DNA of 64,000 nt. It comes from Roseiarcus sp963741405 (GTDB taxonomy: Bacteria; Pseudomonadota; Alphaproteobacteria; Rhizobiales; Beijerinckiaceae). Where the stretch lies: positions 186,001 to 250,000 of the forward strand of contig CAVUHX010000034.1 of NCBI GenBank assembly GCA_963741405.1. The letters run 5' to 3'. A program made the position numbers and the translations under genes. Shown here one piece after another: positions 37,738 to 45,651 of this stretch. The notes beneath the pieces were generated by a model that did no database searches, had not been told where the DNA came from, and saw only the letters and a list, made by a program, of their open reading frames with translations. Numbering within the stretch: position 1 is the stretch's first letter; each line of letters starts with the position of its first letter.

Positions 37738-37829
37738 CTTCGCCTCCATGGGCTAAAGCCGATTCGGCTTCGACAACCCACGCTAACCCCGGCGCTCCTC
37801 GGCGCCGGAAGCCGGCTAGATGATCTTCA

Positions 37830-37967
37830 GTGCGTTTATAATTCACGTTTTGCCCACCCCGTCTCTCGTGGATTTCGCCCCGCGCTTTTGTGGCCGCAGC
37901 TGATCCTGACGATGGTGCGAAGGCCGAGCTTGCCAATCGAGCTGTGTGACGGCAGTAGACGTTCGGA
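37830..37967 (+). repeat. 138-bp direct repeat, copy 1
   Basis: From GTGCGTTTATAATTC to GACGTTCGGA. It recurs at 39883–40020 with 130 of 138 positions identical by eye. The two copies flank group II intron 3. Without the intron they would be head-to-tail, joined by TTACGGTGACA. Confidence 0.85.
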
Positions 37968-37978
37968 TTACGGTGACA

Positions 37979-39882
37979 GTGCGCCGGGAGGCCGGCGAGG
38001 AGTAGGTGGTGCAAGTCCACTACGATGAAGGAATAGCGAACCGCATCGGCCCCGAGCCGTGCGTCGTCGGCCGCGAGGCCGGGGGCGAAGCGTCGGCAGG
38101 GGTGCGTATAGGCCAGCCATTGAGCCGCGAAAGAATCAATTGGGACGCCGACGCCGTTGTCACAGCGGAAGGCGAAACGGGGATGCGCGTCAACGCGAGC
38201 GCATATCCGGTCCTGCGTGGTCGAAGACCCTGGCATGTACGTACGCTCCTCGACCGGAAACCGGGAGACCTCGACCTTGGCCGCGCGTGAGTTGCGCGGT
38301 CCGCATCGGGAAGGCGACGAGCCGAAGCCGATGATGCACGGGGGCGAGGAGTCAGACTCCGTCGTAGTAGCTGTGAAGCGAGCGAACGAGGCCGGGCGAC
38401 TGGCCGAGGAGTTCGTGGAGCCAAGGGCGGGGGCCAAGGAGAACGCGGAACAGGACGGCACGCCCCGGACACCGAGCCGGCAAGGCGCGTCCCACGGCCT
38501 GGAACGCGTACGGCAAACAGCAAGGCTGAAGAAGGAGGAACGGTTCACCGCGCTCCTGCACCACATCGACGCCGACCAGCTTCGGGAAGCCTACTTCGCG
38601 CTCAAGCGCGAGGCGGCCCCCGGCGTTGATGGCGTGACGTGGGAGGATTACGGCCATGACCTCGAGGCGCGCCTCGAGGACCTGCACGGCCGAATCCACC
38701 GGGGAGCCTATCGGGCGCAACCGTCGCGGCGTCGGTATATCCCGAAGCCCGACGGGCGGCAGCGCCCGCTCGGCATTGCCGCGCTGGAGGACAAGATCGT
38801 CCAGCGCGCGCTGGTCGAGGTGCTGAACGCGGTTTACGAGGAGGACTTCCTCGGATTCTCGTATGGATTTCGTCCCGGACGCGGCCAGCACGATGCGCTG
38901 GACGCGCTATGGGTGGGAATCGACAGCACGAAGGTGAACTGGGTGCTGGACGCCGACATTGCGGGATTCTTCGATGCGGTCGACCATGAGTGGCTGATCC
39001 GCTTCGTCGAGCATCGCATCGGCGACCGGCGGGCGATCCGCCTGATCCGCAAATGGCTGAAAGCCGGGATGATGGAGGACGGGCAGGTGACGCCGACGGG
39101 GACCGGAACGCCGCAAGGCGCGGTGATCTCACCCCTGCTGGCGAACATCTACCTGCATTACGTCTTCGATCTCTGGGCGCAACAATGGCGCAAACGCCAC
39201 GCCCGGGGAAATGTCATCCTCGTGCGCTATGCCGACGACATCGTCGCCGGTTTCGAGCACAAAGCCGACGCCGAGCGGTTCCGGGCGGAGCTGAACGAGC
39301 GGATGGCGCAGTTCGCGCTCACGCTGCATCCGGAAAAGACGCGCCTCATCGAGTTCGGCCGCTCTGCGGCGGCGAACCGCGAGCGGCGTGGTCTGGGCAA
39401 GCCGGAGAGTTTCAACTTCCTGGGGTTCACGCATATCTGTGGACGCACCCGGCGCGGCGGCTTCCTGCTTCGGCGGCAGTCGCGACGCGACCGGATGCGC
39501 GCCAAGCTGCATGAGCTCAAGGAGGAACTCCGATGGCGGCGGCACTCGCCGATCCCCGAACAGGGACGATGGCTGCGACGCGTGGTCGCCGGCTGGTATA
39601 ACTACCACGCCGTACCCACCAACATCGCGGCCCTGAGCACCTTCCAGCATCATGTCGGAAACCTGTGGCGGCGCGCGCTCCAGCGCCGAAGCCAGAGGGA
39701 CTGCACGACGTGGGCGAAGATGCGCGGGATCATCGACCGCTGGCTGCCCTCGCCACGCATCCTCCATCCCTGGCCTCGAATACGTTTCGCCGTCAAACAT
39801 CCAAGGTGGGAGCCGGATGCCTTAATTGGGCCCGTCCGGTTCTGTGCGGGGGGCGCTCAGTAATGAGCGTCCCTACCGCGAT
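37979..39882 (+). mobile_element. Group II intron 3 (copy B, almost identical to intron 2)
   Basis: Same 1904-bp length and same GTGCG…CCGCGAT ends as intron 2; the two differ visibly only at 34527/38108 and 35180/38761. The 5' flank is GGATTACGGTGACA. The EBS1 candidate TGTCAC is at 38158–38163 and pairs with GTGACA at 37973–37978. The 3' flank is GTGTATTTATAATTC, so the empty site would read ATTACGGTGACAGTGTATTT, the motif seen at RAYT ends. Near-identity implies recent movement. Confidence 0.9.
38331..39863 (+). CDS. ltrA: Group II intron-encoded reverse transcriptase/maturase (intron 3)
   Basis: Same protein as in intron 2 apart from one change visible by eye in the encoded part: Arg to Gln in KPDGRQRPLGIAALE, from the G-to-A change at 38761. 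It keeps the catalytic RYADDIVAGF and the maturase domain, and the same overlap of the frame with ribozyme domains V and VI. Both copies appear intact, so either could supply protein for the other. Confidence 0.92.
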   Translation: MMHGGEESDSVVVAVKRANEAGRLAEEFVEPRAGAKENAEQDGTPRTPSRQGASHGLERVRQTARLKKEERFTALLHHIDADQLREAYFALKREAAPGVDGVTWEDYGHDLEARLEDLHGRIHRGAYRAQPSRRRYIPKPDGRQRPLGIAALEDKIVQRALVEVLNAVYEEDFLGFSYGFRPGRGQHDALDALWVGIDSTKVNWVLDADIAGFFDAVDHEWLIRFVEHRIGDRRAIRLIRKWLKAGMMEDGQVTPTGTGTPQGAVISPLLANIYLHYVFDLWAQQWRKRHARGNVILVRYADDIVAGFEHKADAERFRAELNERMAQFALTLHPEKTRLIEFGRSAAANRERRGLGKPESFNFLGFTHICGRTRRGGFLLRRQSRRDRMRAKLHELKEELRWRRHSPIPEQGRWLRRVVAGWYNYHAVPTNIAALSTFQHHVGNLWRRALQRRSQRDCTTWAKMRGIIDRWLPSPRILHPWPRIRFAVKHPRWEPDALIGPVRFCAGGAQ

Positions 39883-40020
39883 GTGTATTTATAATTCATG
39901 TTTCGCCCACTCCGTCTCTTCTGGATTTCGCCCCGCGCTTTTGTGGCCGCAGCTGATCCTGACGATGGTGCGAAGGCCGAGCTTGCCAATCGAGCTGTGT
40001 GACGACAGTAGACGTTCGGA
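39883..40020 (+). repeat. 138-bp direct repeat, copy 2
   Basis: Second copy of the repeat at 37830–37967, starting at the first base after intron 3. It ends 40 bp before the L,D-transpeptidase start codon, so it may also carry promoter sequence for that gene. Confidence 0.85.
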
Positions 40021-40060
40021 AGGTGTATGCCAGACTATTCTCCGGTCGGGCGAAAGGAAC

Positions 40061-40792
40061 ATGGGAAACTCCGATATCATGATCATGGACCGTGGAATTG
40101 CCGATGCGACTGCGATAGACGACGAGGGAGCTCTGCCCGCGCTTCGGTCGGGGCTTCTCAACCGCCGGTCGTTTCTGTTCGGCTCCGCCGTCGGTCTCGG
40201 TGCGCTGGGGCTGGCCGGTTGCGCCTCATCCGACGACTTGCTCCGCGCCGAGGCGGCGAAGGTCTACGGGCCGGTTCCGAACGAGAAGTTCCCAATCCCG
40301 GCGGTCGATATCAGCAAGATGGACCCGAAATTTTTTCGCCAGATCGTGCGCTACGACAGCAACGAAGCGCCCGGTACGATTATCGTCGATTCCAGCAATC
40401 ATTATCTTTACCGCATCGAAGGCGACGGAAAAGCCACCCGCTACGGCGCCAATGTCAGCCGCGCCGAGTTCCTGTGGAGCGGTGAGGCTTATGTCGGGCG
40501 CAAGGCCGAATGGCCGATCTGGACGCCGCCCAAGGAGATGATCCAACGCCAGCCCGAGGCGGCCAAATATGCCAGCGGCATGCCAGGAGGGCTGGGCAAT
40601 CCGCTCGGCGCCCGCACGCTCTACCTCTATCAAGACGGCAAGTACACGCTCTACACGATCTACAGCACCAGCGATCCCGACTCGATCGGCGACGGCGTTA
40701 CAAGCGGCTGTACCGGCCTCCTCAGTCAGGACATGCTCGACCTCTATCCACGAACGCCCCTCAAGACGAAGGTGGTCATGCTGCCGGCGTAA
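40061..40792 (+). CDS. L,D-transpeptidase (YkuD) family protein with a degenerate active site
   Basis: A 243-residue protein. ATG 40061 has AAAGGA just upstream. A twin-arginine-like RRSFLF precedes a hydrophobic helix and a lipobox-like LAGC, so it is probably exported and perhaps lipid-anchored. The YkuD fold is clear (RYDSNEAPGTIIVDSSNHYL; NPLGARTLYLYQDGKYTLY; the catalytic-cysteine block). However, the usual IHGT reads IYST, replacing the catalytic His, and the usual SGCIRM reads SGCTGL, losing the Arg after the Cys. The Cys itself remains. Peptidoglycan cross-linking activity is therefore doubtful. It sits at the right edge of the island. Confidence 0.8.
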   Translation: MGNSDIMIMDRGIADATAIDDEGALPALRSGLLNRRSFLFGSAVGLGALGLAGCASSDDLLRAEAAKVYGPVPNEKFPIPAVDISKMDPKFFRQIVRYDSNEAPGTIIVDSSNHYLYRIEGDGKATRYGANVSRAEFLWSGEAYVGRKAEWPIWTPPKEMIQRQPEAAKYASGMPGGLGNPLGARTLYLYQDGKYTLYTIYSTSDPDSIGDGVTSGCTGLLSQDMLDLYPRTPLKTKVVMLPA

Positions 40793-41047
40793 GCAACGAG
40801 GCAAGCCCACGGGCGCAGGCGTCACGCTGGGATTACGGTGCGCCCGTATTCACCTTATTCATCCGCGCCGTCAAAGCTTCGCGGTTTGTGGCCGCGCTTG
40901 GCCGGCGCCAGCCCGCGCCCCAAAAACGCGTCCCGATCTCAGCCGGCTGCGATTGGGCCCCAGACCGGACGCGTCAGCGAATAGGATAAAACGCTAATAT
41001 ATTTCAACGTCTTATAATGATCTGGAGCGGTCGGTGCGAAATATTTG

Positions 41048-41076
41048 TTGACTTTGTTCTCTTTGTGTTCCAAACT
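41048..41076 (+). promoter_or_regulatory. Likely LexA (SOS) box inside a sigma-70-type promoter
   Basis: GTTCTCTTTGTGTTC at 41056–41070 is an exact GTTC-N7-GTTC, the alphaproteobacterial SOS box. A TTGACT at 41048–41053 immediately upstream is a plausible −35, so LexA would block the promoter. The gene at 41115 starts 44 bp further on. The remaining intergenic DNA (40793–41047) shows nothing else recognisable. Confidence 0.6.
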
Positions 41077-41114
41077 CATACCAACGCTGAAATCGAAATC
41101 AGGAGACGCGCCGC

Positions 41115-42192
41115 TTGACCGCATCCCTCGCCTCTCGTCCCGCCGAAAAACCCCGCGACCGCTCGATTCCGGCGCGGCGCGGCGCCCGCAGCGCCAGGTT
41201 CGAGCGCGAGAGGCTGATCGTCGACTTCCTCAACCGCGGCGTCTCGGTCGCCGAGATCGCCGGGCGCATCGGCGTGACCGAGAAGCGCATGCGCGCGCTC
41301 GTCCGCGAGAATTCTCGCCCGCCGCGCGCCCGCGGCGCCGGAGGATTTCGCCGCGCTGCAAGTCGGCCGGCTGAACCGGGCGCTGCTTGTGGCTTACGGC
41401 GCGATGTCGGCCGACAACCTTCGGGCGGTCGCCCTCGTGGTGAGGATCGTGCGCGAGCTCGATCGCTACCACGGCTTCGCCGCCGCCGGCCGGCGCGCCC
41501 CCCTTCTCCACGAAGTGGGGAAGGTGGAGGGCGAAGCCCGCCGGATGGGGTGGGGAGAGCAGGGCTCCGATGGCGCCGGTTTGGCAGGCTCGTCGTGCAA
41601 GCGTGCCAGCGTCGAAGTAGCGGGCCACACCCCATCCGTCGCCTTCGGCGACACCTTCCCCGGCGGGGCCGGGGAAGGGGGGGCGATTCGCCCGGAAATG
41701 GCGCCGCAAACTCTTGAAAAGACGGAGTCTGCGGCCGAAAAAGTCGCGCGCCCGAACGCGTTTGACGCGGCGCCGCTCGAAGCTGAAAACGCTCGCTCCG
41801 CGCAGGCGGACGACGCGGGAGGGGAAGCGTCGTACGACGCCGCGCCGCCGGCCGCCCAACCGCCGCAGTCCGACCCGGGGTCCGCCGAGCCCCGCGCCGG
41901 CGCGCAAAGGGCGCCGCAAGCGGTTGACAACATTGATTTTGCGCCCGGAAACAAGAGGACCCCGACCGCCGCCGGGCCGACCGAAGAGCCGTCCCCGCAC
42001 GGGGACGCCGGCGCGTCCCGCGCCGCCTCGTCGGAGCAAGCCCAGCCGTCGGCGATCGGACCCCAGTTCATGGAATGGCCGGAGTCCACGGCTGTGGTTC
42101 TCGCCCCCGACCCCGCCGCCCCGGGCGGATTCAGACGGATGCGGATCCGGTTTCTCCGCAACGGCGTGGCCGCCTGTGCGGACGCGGCTTGA
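41115..42192 (+). pseudogene. Conserved helix-turn-helix-like protein gene with a frameshift
   Basis: From TTG 41115 (AGGAG upstream) the protein reads RFERERLIVDFLNRGVSVAE, then IAGRIGVTEKRMRALVRE, a helix-turn-helix-like domain. At about 41309–41312 (GCGAGAATTCTC) one extra base breaks the frame. In the next frame it continues ILARRAPAAPEDFAALQVGR, then AMSADNLRAVALVVRIVREL and DRYHGF, through to 42192. The second part contains an in-frame palindromic repeat (41498–41683) and a Pro/Ala-rich linker before a conserved tail (FMEWPESTAVVLAPDP; RMRIRFLRNGVA). Hyphomicrobial relatives have the same N-terminal part; the function is unknown to me. The upstream LexA-type box suggests DNA-damage control. 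Confidence 0.65.
41498..41683. repeat. Palindromic BIME-like repeat inserted within a coding sequence
   Basis: Two REP-like units in opposite orientation: CCCTTCTCCACGAAGTGGGG…GGAGGGCGAAGCCCGCCGG on the left and CCGTCGCCTTCGGCGACACC…TTCCCCGGCGGGGCCGGGG on the right, each with small internal hairpins. A related single unit lies at 59354–59403. Here the pair is read through without a stop, adding about 60 residues to the host protein. Confidence 0.65.
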
Positions 42193-42299
42193 GCGGCGGC
42201 CGGAAGCCGCGACCGATCGTCTCACTTGACGCAGGTGTGCGTGGTTCCTAAGTCAATCTCGGCATGCGTGGCGCTCGGCCACGCGAACGCGAGGGTGCC

Positions 42300-42623
42300 A
42301 TGTCAGTCACCGCCAAAGTTACGGATGCGAGTTTCGAAACCGACGTCATCAATTCTGCGGAGCCGGTCGTCGTCGATTTTTGGGCCGAGTGGTGCGGCCC
42401 GTGCAGGATGATCGCTCCCGCCCTCGAGGAAATCGCCAACGAAATGCAGGGCAAGATCAAGATCGCCAAGCTCAACGTCGACGAGAATCCGGGCGTGGCG
42501 AGTAAATTTGGCATCCGCTCGATTCCGACGCTGATGCTGTTCAAGGGCGGCAAGCAGGTCGGGACGAAAGTCGGGGCCAGCCCGAAGTCCGAGCTTTCCC
42601 GCTGGATCAGCGCGACGATTTAG
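42300..42623 (+). CDS. trxA: Thioredoxin
   Basis: Cytoplasmic disulfide reductase of 107 residues. The active site is WAEWCGPCRMIAPALEE near residues 28–40, and the cis-proline is in FGIRSIPTLMLF near 75. ATG 42300 begins the conserved domain; a longer upstream frame is not conserved. It is a single gene converging on the methyltransferase gene at 42720. Confidence 0.95.
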   Translation: MSVTAKVTDASFETDVINSAEPVVVDFWAEWCGPCRMIAPALEEIANEMQGKIKIAKLNVDENPGVASKFGIRSIPTLMLFKGGKQVGTKVGASPKSELSRWISATI

Positions 42624-42719
42624 GAGCGGCGGACCTCGAATCCGTTTTGTCACCAGGGTTGGCCTCCCGCTTTCACCGGACGGGAGCCATCTCCATGCCA
42701 AAGGCGGCGGATCCGACCC

Positions 42720-43373
42720 TCAGCGAAAGCGGAAGACGCCGGTTCGCTTGATTTCCGAATCCTCCAGTTCGCGCGTCACCGGCACCCGGTACTCGACCAC
42801 GCATTCGAGGCGGTCGAGGGCGAGATAGGTCCGGCGAGGATCGCCGACGAGGACCTCCGCGCCGCGGCGCTTGAGGGCGGCGAGCCAGGCGGTCGCATCC
42901 GAGGCCATGTCCCTTTCGTAGGAAATGTCCCCGGCGAGCACGACGTCCCACCCCTCGTCGGCGCCGACGAGGTTCTCGAGCCGGGGAAGGACGGCGGCTT
43001 TGTTTTCTGCCGCATTGACTTCGATCGCGGCGATCGCAAATGCGTCGATGTCGGAGGCTTCAGTCGCCGACGCTCCCGCGAGCGCGGCCGCGACCGCGAC
43101 AATTCCGGAACCCGAGGCGAAATCGAGCACGCGCCGGCCGGCCACGAGGGCGGGATTGTCGAGAACATACCGGGCGAGCGCCTGGCCGCCTGCCCACGCA
43201 AAGGCCCAGTAAGGCGGCGGCAGGCCCATGGCGCCGAGCTCGTCCTCGGTCTTCCGCCAGATCCGCGCCGCCTCGTCCGCCAGCCAGAGCCGGATTTCAG
43301 GCGTCAGCGGCGGCGCAACAAGCCGCGTGTTGGCGATAACGAAGCTCCGCGTCGGAGCTGCGACGGCGATCAT
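42720..43373 (-). CDS. METTL20-like protein methyltransferase (ETF-beta lysine methyltransferase type)
   Basis: A 217-residue class I SAM methyltransferase. PYWAFAWAGGQALARYVLDN precedes motif I (VLDFASGSGIVAVAAA), then ASDIDAFAIAAIEVNAAEN, and the post-I motif VVLAGDISYERDM. Alphaproteobacterial homologues of human METTL20 have this pattern and modify the beta subunit of the electron-transfer flavoprotein; PrmA-type activity is the alternative. Its ATG overlaps the end of the UPF0262 gene by 4 bp, so it is the last gene of the murA–hisD operon. Confidence 0.8.
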   Translation of the reverse strand: MIAVAAPTRSFVIANTRLVAPPLTPEIRLWLADEAARIWRKTEDELGAMGLPPPYWAFAWAGGQALARYVLDNPALVAGRRVLDFASGSGIVAVAAALAGASATEASDIDAFAIAAIEVNAAENKAAVLPRLENLVGADEGWDVVLAGDISYERDMASDATAWLAALKRRGAEVLVGDPRRTYLALDRLECVVEYRVPVTRELEDSEIKRTGVFRFR

Positions 43374-43858
43374 ACCTTCCAGCGCAGGGTCGAGACGAGC
43401 GTGAAGAGCCTTCGCGCCGTCCCCTGATCGATGTCCGCCTTTTCCAATAGACGCTGCGCCATCAGCTCCGCTCCCTCGTTGTGAAGCTTGGTGCGCTCCC
43501 GGTCGATCGCCTCGATCTGGCGGGGGCTGGCCGTGCGGATGGCGGAGTAGTAGGTCTCGCAGACCATGAAATAGTCTTTGAGAAGCGGTCGGAAGGGAGT
43601 CATCGAAACCACGATCGAGACCGCCTGTTCTCCATCGGAGGTCCGCACGTCCAAAGTGAGTTTCGACTCCTCCTGAGAGATCGTCATCGTGTAAGGGCCG
43701 TCGTCCCTGCCGGGAATTCCGAAGGAATTTTCCTCGACGAGATCGAATATCGCCACCTTCCGCTCGTGATCGACATCGATCACGCCTCGCGGAATCGTGT
43801 CCTCATCGAGAAAAACATCCGACAGGCGGTCCCGGCTTTCCGCCGACTTCTCGGTCAC
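43370..43858 (-). CDS. UPF0262 family protein
   Basis: A 162-residue protein with the family blocks DVFLDEDTIPRGVIDVDHER, VAIFDLVEENSF and PFRPLLKDYFMVCETYYSAI. GTG 43858 overlaps the hisD stop codon (GTGA), so translation is coupled. No signal peptide or membrane segment. It is almost always found directly after hisD in alphaproteobacteria; its biochemical role is unknown. Confidence 0.9.
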   Translation of the reverse strand: MTEKSAESRDRLSDVFLDEDTIPRGVIDVDHERKVAIFDLVEENSFGIPGRDDGPYTMTISQEESKLTLDVRTSDGEQAVSIVVSMTPFRPLLKDYFMVCETYYSAIRTASPRQIEAIDRERTKLHNEGAELMAQRLLEKADIDQGTARRLFTLVSTLRWKV

Positions 43859-45171
43859 GGCCGCCTCGCGGGCCGTGCCTGGTCGGCAAGGCGCAACGCC
43901 ACCGAACGGGCGTGGGCATGAAGCGCCTCGGCCTCGGCGAGCGCAATGGCCGCGGGCCCCAAAGCCGCGAGCGACCGCGCGTCGCACTTCAGTATCGACG
44001 TGCGCTTCATGAAATCGAGCACTCCGAGCCCCGAGGAGAAGCGCGCAGAACGCGCCGTCGGCAGCACATGGTTGGAGCCGCCGACATAGTCGCCAATCGC
44101 CTCCGGCGTAAAGGCCCCAAGGAAGATGGCGCCGGCGTTGTTGATTTTCGCCGCCAGCGCCTCAGGGTCGCGAGTCATGATCTCAAGGTGCTCTGGCGCC
44201 AGCCGATCGACGAGCGGCAGCGCCGCCTCCAATGTCGGACAGAGGATGATTGCGCCGTTGCTACGCCAGCTCGCGCCGGCAATCTCCTTGCGTGGCAGCG
44301 TCGCGATCTGGCGGTCCACTTCGGCCGCGGCGGAGCGCGCGACGGTGACGTCGTCGGTGATGAGGATCGACTGCGCGGCCTCGTCATGTTCAGCCTGGGC
44401 GAGAAGATCCGCGGCCGCGAAGCGCGGGTCGGCGCTCGAATCGGCGAGGATGACGACCTCCGAGGGCCCAGCGATCATGTCGATGCCGACGGCGCCGAAC
44501 ACCCTGCGCTTCGCAGCCGCCACAAAAGCGTTGCCCGGTCCGACAATTTTCGCAACGGGGACAATCGTCTGCGTTCCGTAGGCGAGCGCGGCGACCGCTT
44601 GCGCTCCGCCGATCCGGTAGATTTCATCGACGCCAACAATTCGGGCCGCCGCCAGAACCAGCGGATTGATGCGCCCGTCCGGAGTCGGCACAACCATCGC
44701 CAAACGCCGGCAGCCCGCCACTTTGGCCGGCACGGCGTTCATCAGGACCGACGAAGGATAGCTCGCCGCCCCGCCCGGAACGTACAGGCCCACCGCATCG
44801 ATCGGCCGCCATATCCAGCCGAGTTCAACCCCAAGCGCGTCGGTGAACCGCAAATCGGCCGGTTTCTGCCGCGAGTGATAGGCCCAGACGCGTTCGTGAG
44901 CGAATTTGAGCGCTTCGAGCGCCTCGGGCCCACAGGCGGCGACCGCGGCCTCGACTTCATCAGCGCCGATCGCAATTCCCTCGGCGCGGAGATTGACGCG
45001 GTCGAACCGCAGCGAGAATTCCGCGAGCGCGTCGTCGCCGCGAGCGCGCACGTCGTCGATAATGCCGGCGACCACAGCGTCGACATCCGCTGCGGATTCG
45101 CGCTTGGCGTCCAGCAGCGCCTCGAAGCGCCGTTCGAATTCCGCCGAACCCATGTCGAGTTCAATCGCCAT
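43855..45171 (-). CDS. hisD: Histidinol dehydrogenase
   Basis: Zinc enzyme for the last two steps of histidine synthesis (L-histidinol to L-histidine), 438 residues. Signature blocks are KIVGPGNAFVAAAKR, MIAGPSEVVILADSSADP, AEHDEAAQSILITDD (zinc ligand region), RLAPEHLEIMT (catalytic His) and GGSNHVLPTARSARF. ATG 45171 starts the usual N-terminus. It lies 20 bp after the DUF2948 gene in the murA operon. Confidence 0.95.
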   Translation of the reverse strand: MAIELDMGSAEFERRFEALLDAKRESAADVDAVVAGIIDDVRARGDDALAEFSLRFDRVNLRAEGIAIGADEVEAAVAACGPEALEALKFAHERVWAYHSRQKPADLRFTDALGVELGWIWRPIDAVGLYVPGGAASYPSSVLMNAVPAKVAGCRRLAMVVPTPDGRINPLVLAAARIVGVDEIYRIGGAQAVAALAYGTQTIVPVAKIVGPGNAFVAAAKRRVFGAVGIDMIAGPSEVVILADSSADPRFAAADLLAQAEHDEAAQSILITDDVTVARSAAAEVDRQIATLPRKEIAGASWRSNGAIILCPTLEAALPLVDRLAPEHLEIMTRDPEALAAKINNAGAIFLGAFTPEAIGDYVGGSNHVLPTARSARFSSGLGVLDFMKRTSILKCDARSLAALGPAAIALAEAEALHAHARSVALRLADQARPARRP

Positions 45172-45191
45172 AACCCTCTCCAGCGCTGCCC

Positions 45192-45647
45192 TCAGACAGC
45201 CGAGGCGTACGTCAGCGCGTGTCCGGGGCACTGCTCGGCAGGCACGCGGCGCCCCATGTCGCAAAGCTCGACCTCGACGCATTCGACGTCGAGCCGCACC
45301 AACGCGCCGTCGGCGAAGGCCAGCAGAATCATGCCCGCAGGCGGATCGGTCTTCTCGAATGTGACCGCCAGAAGGTTCAGCGAGGCGTCCTTGCTTTTCT
45401 CGGCGAGGCCGAGATGGGAAACCCTCAGCACCCGGTCGAATCGCAGCGCGCTCGAAACCCGCTCGGCCGGGCCGGTTTTTGCGCCGACCCAGTCGTAGCG
45501 CATGCCGGCCAGAACGAAGCGCCGCTGCTTCGGCAGCCAGGTCATGTCGGAGCGCCTGACGCAGGTGTTCTGCGCATGAGCCGAGATCACGCCAAGTCCC
45601 TCGCGATCGAGCGCGAGGAGTTTGAGCCTTTGCCCGCGGTTGGACAT
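45192..45647 (-). CDS. DUF2948 family protein
   Basis: A 151-residue protein starting MSNRGQRLKLLALDREGLGV and ending with LEVECVEVELCD-like residues (LDVECVEVELCDMGRR). The order murA–DUF2948–hisD is characteristic of Hyphomicrobiales. No membrane segment or catalytic motif is evident; the function is unknown. ATG 45647 is 4 bp after the murA stop. Confidence 0.85.
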   Translation of the reverse strand: MSNRGQRLKLLALDREGLGVISAHAQNTCVRRSDMTWLPKQRRFVLAGMRYDWVGAKTGPAERVSSALRFDRVLRVSHLGLAEKSKDASLNLLAVTFEKTDPPAGMILLAFADGALVRLDVECVEVELCDMGRRVPAEQCPGHALTYASAV

Positions 45648-45651
45648 CGCC

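Noticed and set aside
28150..41047. Island as a prophage
   Set aside because: Only an MT-A70 fragment hints at phage origin; no structural, integrase or lysis genes are present.
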